DNA from: Falsiroseomonas bella
GTDB lineage: Bacteria > Pseudomonadota > Alphaproteobacteria > Acetobacterales > Acetobacteraceae
DNA: 64,000 bases
Assembly: GCF_003173615.1 (NCBI RefSeq)
Contig: NZ_QGNA01000002.1
Span: forward strand, 868,001-932,000
Direction of reading: 5' to 3'
Shown: in pieces, positions 8,660-16,768 of the stretch
Position numbering within the stretch: position 1 is the stretch's first letter
Layout of the letters: the number at the start of each line of letters is the position of its first letter
Position numbers and translations under genes: made by a program
Notes under the pieces: generated by a model
What the model saw: the letters and a program-made list of their open reading frames with translations, nothing else
Told to the model about the DNA's origin: nothing
Databases searched by the model: none

Positions 8660-9502
8660 TCAGGCCAGTTCGATGTCCCAGCGGGTCTGCTGCCCGCCGA
8701 AGATCGGCAGTGTGGGGTCGTTGCCGGGTGCGCCGGCGCGCCGCACGCCGCGCGAATCGCGCAGCGCGAAGCTCCGTCGCTCGAAGGGCGAGCCCGGCGC
8801 GTCGGGATCGATCGCGTCGCGCTCGGCGGGCAGGGCGGCGACGAAATCCTGGGCAAGGGCGGCGGCGAGCGCCGCGCGCGGTGCATGCACGATCAGCTGG
8901 CGGGTCGCACGCCAGGGCGGATCGCCGCCGATCACGTCCGGCCTCTCGCCGGGGAGGCGCAGCGCGTAGCTCCCATCCGCCGCGGACCAGGAAAGATGGC
9001 GGCGCACCACGCCGTCGACGAAGGTGGTGACCATCAGCCGCGCGAGCGCCATCGGCCGTCCCGCTGCATCGCGCACCTGCCCCCAGGCCGCCGTCACGCC
9101 GGGGACGAGCGGCGCGGTCGGCGATGCGTGCAGCTCGACCTCGCGCAGCAGGGGGCGGGGTGCCATGTCCGGCGCAGCGATGCCGGCTTCCAGCCGTCGT
9201 CGCACGGCGCTGCGATCCGGCACGACCAGCGAGAAGACGGCGGGCTGGAAGCGCCCGCCCAGATCGGTCACGACCAGGCGGCGCGGGCCGGGCGGCAGGC
9301 GCAGGAAGCCGTAGAGCCCGGTCTCGGGATGCCAGCCTGGCCGCTCGGCCGCGTCCTCGGCCGCCACGCGAAGCCCCTCGATCGGCGGCGGCGCCGCAGG
9401 GCGGCCGATTGCCACATGGCGCAGCGGCCGCAGCGCCAGAAGGCCGAGCGCGACGACGCGATCCACGCTGCGCGTCGCGGCGAAGGCGAGGGCGCTGCTC
9501 AT
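8660..9502 (-). CDS. Unknown eCIS-associated protein
   Basis: A 280-residue soluble protein between the DUF4255 gene and sheath 1. The ATG at 9502 overlaps the stop of the DUF4255 gene, so it is coupled to the operon. The first part contains PETGLYGFLRLPPGPRRL, and residues about 140-200 contain VTAAWGQVRDAAGRPMALAR followed by SAADGSYALRLPGE, which resembles a carboxypeptidase-regulatory-like (Greek-key beta) domain. The C-terminus ends TLPIFGGQQTRWDIELA. No signal peptide or membrane segment. I cannot name the family; a surface or capping component is possible but unproven. Confidence 0.75.
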   Translation of the reverse strand: MSSALAFAATRSVDRVVALGLLALRPLRHVAIGRPAAPPPIEGLRVAAEDAAERPGWHPETGLYGFLRLPPGPRRLVVTDLGGRFQPAVFSLVVPDRSAVRRRLEAGIAAPDMAPRPLLREVELHASPTAPLVPGVTAAWGQVRDAAGRPMALARLMVTTFVDGVVRRHLSWSAADGSYALRLPGERPDVIGGDPPWRATRQLIVHAPRAALAAALAQDFVAALPAERDAIDPDAPGSPFERRSFALRDSRGVRRAGAPGNDPTLPIFGGQQTRWDIELA

Positions 9503-10068
9503 CGCGGCACGCCCGGTATGCCGACCAGTGTGCGCGCCTCGACCATCGGCGCATCCACACGCTCGACGGGCGCGAGGCGCACCGTGCGCACAAGATAGGG
9601 CATGGAGAGCAGCGGCGGCCCCTCGAACCCGTCCCAGAGGCGCAGGAAGTCCTCGTTCTCCAGCGGCTCGGGGCTGACCTGCAGCGCGACGCCCGGCTCC
9701 CATGGGTAGGAGGGCGACAGCATCGGCCCCGAGACCACCGCGAAGCGATCCAGGATCTGCATGCAGCGGCCGAGCATCACCTGCTCGCCTTCGGCGGAAT
9801 TGAGGCCCCAGACGATCAGCAGGTAATGCAGCTCGAGCCCCAGTGCGCTGCGCGACGGCGCCGTGGGCGCGGTGCGCGGCAGGTCCACATGGCGGCGCGT
9901 CTGGTCCAGGCCGACGCGATACAGCATGAGGCCGACGCGGTTCTGCAGCGTGGGGCGCACATCGCGCGAGGACATCGCCTGGACCGTGTAGCCATCCAGT
10001 CCGCCGCCCTCCGTCAGGCGTGTCCTGAGAAGCTGCACGAGGCTGTCGGTGGCGCCCGCAATGGACAC
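9499..10068 (-). CDS. DUF4255 (Pvc16/Afp16 N-terminal-like) tail terminator protein
   Basis: A 189-residue protein of the DUF4255 family, the Afp16/Pvc16 protein that ends or caps the growing tail in eCIS. Recognisable parts are NRVGLMLYRVGLDQTRRHVDL near residue 45 (quoted in part here), the strand LGLELHYLLIVWGLNSAEG typical of the family, and the LMLGRCMQIL-like helix. The start is GTG at 10068 with an AGGAGGG site 11 nt upstream. It is the first gene of the visible operon: upstream DNA is non-coding for about 290 nt, so the operon promoter should lie there. Confidence 0.85.
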   Translation of the reverse strand: MSIAGATDSLVQLLRTRLTEGGGLDGYTVQAMSSRDVRPTLQNRVGLMLYRVGLDQTRRHVDLPRTAPTAPSRSALGLELHYLLIVWGLNSAEGEQVMLGRCMQILDRFAVVSGPMLSPSYPWEPGVALQVSPEPLENEDFLRLWDGFEGPPLLSMPYLVRTVRLAPVERVDAPMVEARTLVGIPGVPR

Positions 10069-10290
10069 GGCCCGCTACGCCCTCCTGCTGCAAAGCAGTG
10101 CGCCGAAAGCCCCGATCGCACTGCACGACACATGCAGCCTTGTCGCGCGGCTAGGACGTTAGGGCGTGTTCTTTGCGCGACGCAACCGAGAAGTTTCGCA
10201 CGTTCCCATTGTGTCCCGTGCGGGTTGCGCGCGGCGCCAGGGCTTCACGCGAGGCCCGGCGCGTGATGCGAAGGTCGGTTCGCGCCCGAC
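10069..10290. promoter_or_regulatory. Leader/promoter region of the eCIS operon
   Basis: About 220 nt without a convincing gene, upstream of the first eCIS gene on the minus strand. It holds a TTGCG-N3-CGCAA inverted repeat at 10173-10185 and a GCGAA-N6-TTCGC inverted repeat at 10268-10283, either of which could bind a regulator. I could not identify a confident -35/-10 pair. A 62-codon frame on the minus strand (10151-10339) has no recognisable features and crosses the terminator hairpin. Confidence 0.35.
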
Positions 10291-10326
10291 GCACGGCGCT
10301 TCTCGCGCAATCGTGAAGCGCCGTGC
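10291..10326 (-). terminator. Long perfect stem-loop after the substrate-binding protein gene
   Basis: GCACGGCGCTTC at 10291-10302 pairs perfectly with GAAGCGCCGTGC at 10315-10326 across a 12-nt loop. It starts 32 nt beyond the stop of the minus-strand binding-protein gene (10359). There is no U-run, so it may need Rho or may act in mRNA 3'-end stability. Confidence 0.55.
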
Positions 10327-10358
10327 TGCGATGCGTCATGCGCCGCGCCGTCGCCAGT

Positions 10359-11867
10359 CTATTGCATGCGCGTGGCGGAGGTGATCGGCGGCCCGAGATT
10401 CAACGAGCCCTCGAGCCGATAGCCGAGATCAAGGCTGGCGCGCCGCACCCAGACCTGGCGCAGGTCGAACAGCGGGACGCTGCAGGCCGCTTCCAGGATC
10501 TTGCGCTGCGCGCTCGCCCACAGCGCCAGTTGCCTCGGCTCGTCCGGCTCGGCCCGCGCCGCGTCGATCTCGGCATCCGCCACGTCACAATGCGCGAAGT
10601 TGAGCGAGGCGGTCGGCTGCCCCGGCGCGCTGCGGGAGAGATACATCTGCGTGAGATAGCTGTCCGCCACCGGGAAGCGCGCCGCGCCATAGAAGGTCAT
10701 CTGCGACAGGTTCTGCCGGATGCGCGCGTGATAGGTCGCATGTTCCACCACATCCATCTCGAGCCGGATGTTGGCGCGGCGCAGCTGCGCCTGGATCACC
10801 TCCATGATCGGCAGCTGCGCGGAGTTGGAGGAGACCACCGCCTTGATCGTCACGCCCTCCGGATGCCCGGCCTCGGCGAGCAGCGCGCGGGCGCGGTTCA
10901 CGTCGGGCGCGAAGCGCGGCACCTGGTCCGTGCTGCCGAGATAGCCGGGCGGCACCGGGCTCGGCCAGGGCGTCGCCACGTCCAGCCCGACGAAGCGCGC
11001 GATCGCGCCGGGGTCGATCGCGTGCTGGACCGCGCGCCGAACCCGCACATCGTCGAGCGGCGCGGAGCGCGTGTTGATCAGCACGGTGCGGAACTCGCCG
11101 GGCGAGAAGACCTCCACGGCGGTGTTGGGCTGCGCGCGCATGCGCTCCACCCAGCGCTGCTCGCGCCGGCCGATGATCAGGTCGAGCTCGCCGGAATTGT
11201 AGGCGAGCTCACGCGTCGCATCGGAGGTGATGAAGCGGATGTCGATGGCACGGATCGCCGGGCGCCCGCGCCAATGCCCGTCGAAGGCCGCCATCCGCGC
11301 GGCGCCGCCGCCGGCGCGTTCCAGCCGGAAGGGACCCGTGCCCGGCGGCTGCCCGCCGGCATCGGCGCGGCGGGAGACGATCATGCCGCCATGGTAGTTC
11401 GCGAACAGGCCGAGCGCGCCGGCCACCGGCTCCTTCAGTGTCACGCGAACGGTCATCGGGTCCACCAGCTCCACCGCCGTGACGGCGCCGTAGTCGCTGG
11501 CGAAGGCGCTGCGCTGCCGGTCGGCGGCACGCCGCAGCGAATACACGACGTCCTCGCCTTCCAGCGGATTGCCGTCGTGGAAGCGCACGCCCTGACGCAG
11601 CCGGAAGGTGAAGGTCCGTCCATCCGCGGAGCGTTCGAAGGACTCCGCCAAGTCCGGTTCGAGCCGCGCCGGATCGGCGCTGCCGGGCGGGAAGCGCATC
11701 AGCCCGTCATAGGACCAGGAGATCGTCGCCTTGTCCTGCGTGGCGGTCGCCTTGTGCGGGTCGGTGGTGCCCATGTCCTGCGCGATCTGCCCGACGCGCA
11801 GCGTCTGGGCCTCGGCAAGGCCGACCATCATCACGCCCATGGCCAGGGCCGTCATCGTTCGACGCAT
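10359..11867 (-). CDS. ABC transporter substrate-binding protein, family 5 (DppA/OppA type)
   Basis: A 502-residue periplasmic binding protein of the dipeptide/oligopeptide family. MRRTMTALAMGVMMVGLAEA is a Sec signal peptide; the mature part shows the family motifs DGLMRFPPGS, FRLRQGVRFHDG and GTGPFRLERA. The ATG at 11867 has a strong GGAGGGAGGAAA site. It is divergent from the dehydrogenase cluster across only 58 nt. It is clearly paralogous to the protein at 20238-21788 (both share HAT-Y/F-H and AARFPVAD-YLTQ segments), so the importer encoded downstream may use two binding proteins with different ligands. Confidence 0.9.
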   Translation of the reverse strand: MRRTMTALAMGVMMVGLAEAQTLRVGQIAQDMGTTDPHKATATQDKATISWSYDGLMRFPPGSADPARLEPDLAESFERSADGRTFTFRLRQGVRFHDGNPLEGEDVVYSLRRAADRQRSAFASDYGAVTAVELVDPMTVRVTLKEPVAGALGLFANYHGGMIVSRRADAGGQPPGTGPFRLERAGGGAARMAAFDGHWRGRPAIRAIDIRFITSDATRELAYNSGELDLIIGRREQRWVERMRAQPNTAVEVFSPGEFRTVLINTRSAPLDDVRVRRAVQHAIDPGAIARFVGLDVATPWPSPVPPGYLGSTDQVPRFAPDVNRARALLAEAGHPEGVTIKAVVSSNSAQLPIMEVIQAQLRRANIRLEMDVVEHATYHARIRQNLSQMTFYGAARFPVADSYLTQMYLSRSAPGQPTASLNFAHCDVADAEIDAARAEPDEPRQLALWASAQRKILEAACSVPLFDLRQVWVRRASLDLGYRLEGSLNLGPPITSATRMQ

Positions 11868-11925
11868 CGTGTTTCCTCCCTCCTGCGGCTTGCAGGATGA
11901 GCCTGGGCGCGTCACGCTCGCAACC

Positions 11926-13059
11926 ATGGAACGCTACGATGTGGCGGTGATCGGTGGCGGCATGGTCGGCACCGCCATCGGCTATGGCTGTGCCGAGCGT
12001 GGGGCTCGCGTCATCGTGCTCGACGAGGGCGATGTCGCGCTGCGCGCTGCGCGCGGCAATTTCGGGCTGGTCTGGGGCCAGTCCAAGGGCGACGGCATGC
12101 CCGCCTATGGCGCCTGGACGCGGCTCAGCATCACGCTCTGGCCTTCGCTGGCGGAGCGCGTCTCGGGCTTCGCCGGGCGCGACGTGTGCTATAGCCCGGT
12201 GGGTGGCCTGACGTTCTGCCTCAGCGAGCAGGAACTCGCGGAGCGACGCGACTTCGTGCATCGCCGCCACAACCAGGGCCACGGCACGGTGCGCATCGTG
12301 GATCGGCGCGAGCTGCTGGAGATGATGCCCGGCTGCCGGTTGGGACCGGAGGTCGTCGGCGCCAGCTACGACCCGACCGACGGGCATGTGGATCCGCTCA
12401 CGCTGCTGCGCGGCCTGCACGCCGGCTTGCGCGCGGCGGGCGGCGTGCATCTGCCAGGCGCGCCTGTTGTCGCCATCGAGCCTGTCGGCGGCGAGTACCG
12501 CATCGCGCGCGCCGATGGCGCTGCCGTGATGGCGCGGCGGATTGTTGTCGCCGCGGGCGTCGCCACCACGCGCATTGCTGCGATGGTCGGCCTGGATGTT
12601 CCCGTGCGCCCCGTGCGCGGCCAGAACATCGTCACCGAGCGCCTCGCGCCCATCCTTCCGAAGCCCGCCAGCGCCATCCGCCAGACCGGCGACGGCACCA
12701 TCCAGATCGGCGTCACCAGCGAGGATGACGGCATCCTGGAGACGCCGACCACCACCGCCGCGCTGGCGAAGATGGCCGCGCGCGCCATCCGCGTGCTGCC
12801 GCCGCTCGCTTCCGCCCGCATGGTGCGCGGATGGGCAGCGCTTCGGCCGATGACGCCCGACGGCTTCCCCGCCTATGCCGAGAGCGCGACGCATCCCGGC
12901 TGCTTCGTCGCCGTCTGCCATTCCGGCGTCACGCTTGCCGCCGTGCATGCCGGCCCGATGGCCGAGGCCGTGATGGGCGGCGGCATGCATGCCCTCGCGG
13001 CCGAGCTCCACCCCGACCGCTTCGCACGGATGCCCATCCAGCATGTTCCAGCGATCTGA
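11926..13059 (+). CDS. FAD-dependent DAO-type oxidoreductase (OoxB/HcnC-like) 1
   Basis: A 377-residue flavoprotein of the D-amino-acid oxidase family. The N-terminal dinucleotide-binding motif VIGGGMVGTAIGYG is followed by the acidic beta2 end VIVLDEGD; the C-terminal half holds RGWAALRPMTPDGFPAYAE, the usual flavin-contact region. No signal peptide, so it acts in the cytoplasm or on the inner membrane face. The next gene starts inside its 3' end. In opine oxidases and hydrogen cyanide synthase, such a subunit oxidises the amine substrate together with the 2Fe-2S and FAD/NAD subunits encoded just downstream. Confidence 0.85.
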   Translation: MERYDVAVIGGGMVGTAIGYGCAERGARVIVLDEGDVALRAARGNFGLVWGQSKGDGMPAYGAWTRLSITLWPSLAERVSGFAGRDVCYSPVGGLTFCLSEQELAERRDFVHRRHNQGHGTVRIVDRRELLEMMPGCRLGPEVVGASYDPTDGHVDPLTLLRGLHAGLRAAGGVHLPGAPVVAIEPVGGEYRIARADGAAVMARRIVVAAGVATTRIAAMVGLDVPVRPVRGQNIVTERLAPILPKPASAIRQTGDGTIQIGVTSEDDGILETPTTTAALAKMAARAIRVLPPLASARMVRGWAALRPMTPDGFPAYAESATHPGCFVAVCHSGVTLAAVHAGPMAEAVMGGGMHALAAELHPDRFARMPIQHVPAI

Positions 13060-13342
13060 CCCGCCCGACATCACCATCACCTGGGACGGGCGCGAGCTTC
13101 CGGCGCGCAGCGGCGAGAGCCTGGCGACGGCGCTGCTCGCCGCCGGCGTGCTGAGCTTCCGCGAGACGCCGGTGAGCGGCGCCGCGCGGGGCCCGCTGTG
13201 CCTGATGGGCGCCTGCTTCGACTGCCTGGTGGAGGTGGAGGGCCAGCAGAACGTGCAGGCCTGCATGACGCCGGTGCACCCTGGCCTCCGCGCCGCGCCG
13301 CAGCATGGCGTGCGCGACCTGCCGGAGGTGGAGGCGGCGTGA
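13043..13342 (+). CDS. Small (2Fe-2S)-binding protein (HcnA/OoxA-gamma-like) 1
   Basis: A 99-residue ferredoxin-like protein. Four cysteines are spaced C-x4-C-x2-C-x11-C (CLMGACFDC, then ACMTP), the plant-type 2Fe-2S pattern found in HcnA and in the small subunit of opine oxidases. The ATG at 13043 overlaps the previous gene by 17 nt, and its stop overlaps the GTG start of the next gene. The likely role is electron transfer between the DAO-type and FAD/NAD subunits. Confidence 0.85.
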   Translation: MFQRSDPPDITITWDGRELPARSGESLATALLAAGVLSFRETPVSGAARGPLCLMGACFDCLVEVEGQQNVQACMTPVHPGLRAAPQHGVRDLPEVEAA

Positions 13343-14685
13343 GCACCGATGTGGACCTGCTGATCGTCGGCGCCGGCCCCGCCGGCATGGCGGCGGCCGT
13401 GACGGCGCGCAGCCGCGGCCTCACCGTGCTGCTGCTGGACGAGAATGCCGGGCCGGGTGGCCAGGTGCATCGCGGCATCGAGCACCGCGCCGCGAAGGAC
13501 GAGCAGGACGCGGATGGCGCGAAGCTCGCCGCCGCGCTGCGTTCCAGCGCCGTGGAGACGCGCTTCCGCGCGACGCTCTGGGCCGTCGAGCCCGGCGGCA
13601 AGGTGTTCTGGAGCGAGGAGGGCGCCGCGCGCAGCGCCGTCGCCGGCCGCATCCTGCTCTGCACCGGCGCGACGGAACGGCCGCTGCCGATCCCGGGCTG
13701 GACGCTGCCCGGTGTGATGACGGTCGGCGCCGCGCAGATCGCGCTCAAGACCGCGGGCCTCAAGCCGCAGGGCGATGTCTGGATCGCGGGACAGGGACCG
13801 CTGCTCTGGCTCTATGCGAAGCAGGCGGTGGAGGCGGGCGGGCGGCTCGCCGGCATCGTGGACCTCTCGCACGGCATCCCTCCCGCCGCGCTGCGCCACC
13901 TGCCGCGCGCGCTGATGGCGCCGGGCTACCTGCTGAAGGGCCTCGCCTGGCAGCGCAGGGTGAAGCGCGCCGGCGTGCGCGTCATCCACGCCGAGGAGAT
14001 CCGCGCGGAGGGTGAGGGCAGGCTCGCGCGCATCGTCGTGGACGGCACCGAGCACGCGGCCGACCTGCTGCTGCTACATGACGGCGTGGTGCCCAACACC
14101 CAGATCACGCGTGCCATCCCGGGCTGCGCGCATGACTGGGACGCCGTGCAGGCCTGCTGGAAGCCGCGTCTCGATGCATGGGGCAACACCACCGCCGAAG
14201 GCGTGATGGTCGCGGGCGATGGCGGCGGCATCGGCGGCGCGCGTGCGGCCGCGCATGCCGGCCGGCTTGCCGCGCTGGAAGCGGCGCGCGCGCTCGGCCG
14301 CATGACGGAGGACCAGCGCAATGCGGAAGCCGGCACGGAGCGCCTGGCGCTGAACCGTCAGCTTGCGGCCCGGCCCTTCCTGGATGCGCTGTTCCCGCCA
14401 CGCCCCGTCACCGCGATCCCTGACGAGACGATCATCTGCCGCTGCGAGGAAGTTACCGCGGGCAAGGTGCGGGAAGCGGTGACGCTCGGCTGCCTGGGGT
14501 CCAACCAGACCAAGGCCTTCACCCGGACAGGGATGGGGCCGTGCCAGGGGCGCGTCTGCGGGCCGGTCGTGCATGCGGTGATCGCCGCCGCGCGCGGCGT
14601 GGACCCGGCGCAGGTGGACCCGTTCCGCACCCGCTTTCCGACCAAGCCGCTCACGCTGGGCGAGCTCGCCGCGCTGGCCGAATGA
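13339..14685 (+). CDS. FAD/NAD(P)-dependent oxidoreductase with BFD-like cluster domain (OoxA/HcnB-like) 1
   Basis: A 448-residue protein. LLIVGAGPAGMAAAV is the N-terminal FAD site; the central half carries the second nucleotide-binding fold (GDVWIAGQGPLLWLYAKQA). The C-terminal part has a BFD-like [2Fe-2S] domain: ICRCEEVTAG, then GMGPCQGRVCG, giving C-x-C and C-x4-C pairs. The start is GTG at 13339, overlapping the stop of the 2Fe-2S gene (GTGA). This is the alpha subunit layout of octopine/nopaline oxidase, HcnB and hydroxyproline dehydrogenase. Confidence 0.87.
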   Translation: MSTDVDLLIVGAGPAGMAAAVTARSRGLTVLLLDENAGPGGQVHRGIEHRAAKDEQDADGAKLAAALRSSAVETRFRATLWAVEPGGKVFWSEEGAARSAVAGRILLCTGATERPLPIPGWTLPGVMTVGAAQIALKTAGLKPQGDVWIAGQGPLLWLYAKQAVEAGGRLAGIVDLSHGIPPAALRHLPRALMAPGYLLKGLAWQRRVKRAGVRVIHAEEIRAEGEGRLARIVVDGTEHAADLLLLHDGVVPNTQITRAIPGCAHDWDAVQACWKPRLDAWGNTTAEGVMVAGDGGGIGGARAAAHAGRLAALEAARALGRMTEDQRNAEAGTERLALNRQLAARPFLDALFPPRPVTAIPDETIICRCEEVTAGKVREAVTLGCLGSNQTKAFTRTGMGPCQGRVCGPVVHAVIAAARGVDPAQVDPFRTRFPTKPLTLGELAALAE

Positions 14686-15791
14686 ATCGCGCCATTGTCA
14701 TAGGCGGCGGGCTGCACGGCCTTTCCACCGCGCTGCATCTGGCGCGCATGCCCGGCTGGCAGGTGACGGTCCTGGAGCGCCGCCATGTCGGCCGACACTC
14801 CTCCGGCGTGAATGCCGGCGGCGTGCGCCGTCTCGGCCGTGACCTGCGCGAGATCGCGCTCTCCATGGTCGCGTGGGAGATGTGGTCGAACATTTCGGCG
14901 CTGGTCGGCGATGATTGCGGCTTCCAGCCCGGCGGCCAGGTGAAGGTGGCGGAGAACGCCGCCGAGCTCGGGAAGCTGGAAGCCCGCGCCGCGCAGGTGC
15001 GCGCGCTCGGCTGGACGCATGAGGAGGTGGTGGACCAGGCTGAGGTCCGCCGCCTGCTGCCTGCCATCGCACCGCATGTGGTGGGTGCGCTGGTATGCCA
15101 TGGTGACGGTTCCGCCGACCCGATGCGCACCGTCATGGCTTTCCGCCGCGCGGCGCAGGAGGCCGGCGCCACCATCATCGAAGGCAGCGGCGTCACGGCG
15201 ATCGAGCGCAGCGGCGCGGGGACTCTGCGGGTGGTGACGGAGGAGGGCACGCATGAGGCCGAGCGCGTCGCCAATTGCGCCGGCGCCTGGGCCACGCGCA
15301 TCGCCCGCATGGCCGGCGAGGAGATCCCCTGCGGCGTCAAGGCCAGCATGATGATTGTGACGGAGCGCCTGCCGCATTTCTGCACGCCCACCGTCGGCCC
15401 CACCGGTCGCGCGCTCTCCTTCAAGCAGACCGTGGCGGGCACGGTGGTGATCGGCGGCGGCCACCAGGGGCTGAACGACCCGGAGCGCGAGACCTCCACG
15501 GTGCTGTTCGGCAACCTCGCGCATGCGGCGCGCATCGCGGCGGAGCTGTTCCCCTGCGTGAAGGGCGCGCGCATCATGCGCACATGGACCGGGACGGAGG
15601 CACGCACGCCGGACGAGATCCCGGTCATCGGGGAAAGCCGCACCATGCCGGGCCTGTTCCATTCCTTCGGCTATTCCGGGCATGGATTCCAGCTCAGCCC
15701 CGCCGCCGGTGCGGCCGTGGCGGAGCTGATTGCGCGCGGCGCCACCAACCTGCCCGTCGCGCCCTTCACCCAGCGGCGCTTCGACGCATGA
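14682..15791 (+). CDS. FAD-dependent DAO-type oxidoreductase (sarcosine-oxidase-beta-like) 2
   Basis: A 369-residue flavoprotein. It opens MNRAIVIGGGLHGLSTALHL (FAD motif) and has the SGVNAGGVRRLGRD region typical of sarcosine oxidase beta and related DAO proteins; the C-terminus holds SFGYSGHGFQLSPAAG, a common flavin-binding end. It overlaps its upstream neighbour by ATGA. It is the second DAO-type subunit of the first set, so this set has two candidate catalytic subunits for one 2Fe-2S/FAD pair. Either two substrates or a heterotetramer is possible. Confidence 0.86.
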   Translation: MNRAIVIGGGLHGLSTALHLARMPGWQVTVLERRHVGRHSSGVNAGGVRRLGRDLREIALSMVAWEMWSNISALVGDDCGFQPGGQVKVAENAAELGKLEARAAQVRALGWTHEEVVDQAEVRRLLPAIAPHVVGALVCHGDGSADPMRTVMAFRRAAQEAGATIIEGSGVTAIERSGAGTLRVVTEEGTHEAERVANCAGAWATRIARMAGEEIPCGVKASMMIVTERLPHFCTPTVGPTGRALSFKQTVAGTVVIGGGHQGLNDPERETSTVLFGNLAHAARIAAELFPCVKGARIMRTWTGTEARTPDEIPVIGESRTMPGLFHSFGYSGHGFQLSPAAGAAVAELIARGATNLPVAPFTQRRFDA

Positions 15792-16768
15792 CGCCTGCGC
15801 TGACCATCCGCGGCCTGCGCACGGAATTCCGCATCAACGGCCGATGGCATGCCGCGGTGCGCGATCTCTCGCTCGACCTGATGCGCGACGAGACTCTGGC
15901 GCTGGTGGGTGAGAGCGGCTGCGGGAAATCCGTCACCGCGCTCTCCGTCATGGGCCTGGTGCAGCCGCCCTATGGCCGCGTCGCGCGCGGGCGCATCGTG
16001 CTGGACGAGCGCGACCTCACCGGCCTGCCGGAACGGGAGATGGAGCGCATCCGCGGCAACCGGATGGCGATGATCTTCCAGGAGCCGATGACCAGCCTGA
16101 ACCCGGTGATGACCGTGGGCGACCAGGTGGCGGAGACGCTGCGGATCCATCGCGGCCTGGACCGCAAGGCGGCGCTCGATCGCGCGCGCCAGCTGTTCGA
16201 GGAGGTGAAGATCCCCTCCGCCGCGCAGCGCCTCGGCGAATATCCGCACCAGTTCTCGGGCGGCATGCGGCAGCGCGTGATGATCGCGATCGCGCTGGCC
16301 TGCAACCCGATCGTGCTGCTGGCCGACGAGCCGACCACGGCGCTGGATGTCACGATCCAGGCCCAGGTTCTGGGCCTGCTGGCCGATCTGCGCGCGAAGA
16401 CCGGCACGGCGGTGCTGTTCATCACGCACAACCTCGGCGTCGTCGCGCAGATCGCGGATCGCGTCGCGGTGATGTATGCGGGCGAGGTGGTGGAGCAGGG
16501 GCCGGTCGGCACGATCTTCGCCAATCCGCAGCATCCCTACACGCGCGCGCTGTTCTCCGCGATCCCGCGCCTCGATGCGCCGGGCCAGGCGCTGTCCGCC
16601 ATTCCCGGCCGCGTGCCGCCGCTGGATGCGATGCCGCCAGGCTGCCGCTTCGCGCCGCGCTGCCCGCTGAAGCGCGCCGGCTGCGAGGCCGAGCAGACGC
16701 TGGCCGAGGTCGCGCCGGGCCATGCCGCGCGTTGCCATGTCGCGACGGGAGTGCTGGCCGATGCTTGA
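15788..16768 (+). CDS. Oligopeptide-type ABC transporter ATP-binding protein (DppD-like)
   Basis: A 326-residue ATPase. Walker A is GESGCGKS, the signature is FSGGMRQRVMIAIAL and Walker B is LLADEPTTALDVT. The C-terminal Cys-containing tail (PPGCRFAPRCPLKRAGC) is the oligopeptide/dipeptide-specific OppD/DppD extension. It overlaps the DAO 2 gene by ATGA. The partner DppF-like ATPase and both permeases are encoded some 5 kb downstream, so the importer is split by the second dehydrogenase set. Confidence 0.92.
   Translation: MTPALTIRGLRTEFRINGRWHAAVRDLSLDLMRDETLALVGESGCGKSVTALSVMGLVQPPYGRVARGRIVLDERDLTGLPEREMERIRGNRMAMIFQEPMTSLNPVMTVGDQVAETLRIHRGLDRKAALDRARQLFEEVKIPSAAQRLGEYPHQFSGGMRQRVMIAIALACNPIVLLADEPTTALDVTIQAQVLGLLADLRAKTGTAVLFITHNLGVVAQIADRVAVMYAGEVVEQGPVGTIFANPQHPYTRALFSAIPRLDAPGQALSAIPGRVPPLDAMPPGCRFAPRCPLKRAGCEAEQTLAEVAPGHAARCHVATGVLADA

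Noticed and set aside
6782-9598. Very long open frame (938 codons) on the plus strand opposite the sheath and tube genes
   Set aside because: Antisense shadow caused by high G+C at third codon positions; its translation is Arg/Ala-rich without motifs, while the minus-strand genes match clear families.
1-10068. Interpretation as a complete prophage
   Set aside because: No capsid, portal, terminase, lysis or integrase genes are visible, and DUF4255 plus DUF5908-like genes are eCIS markers. The left part is unseen, so some doubt remains.
10151-10339. 62-codon frame on the minus strand between the eCIS operon and the binding-protein gene
   Set aside because: Arg/Thr-rich, no ribosome site or family, crosses the terminator hairpin and a likely promoter region.
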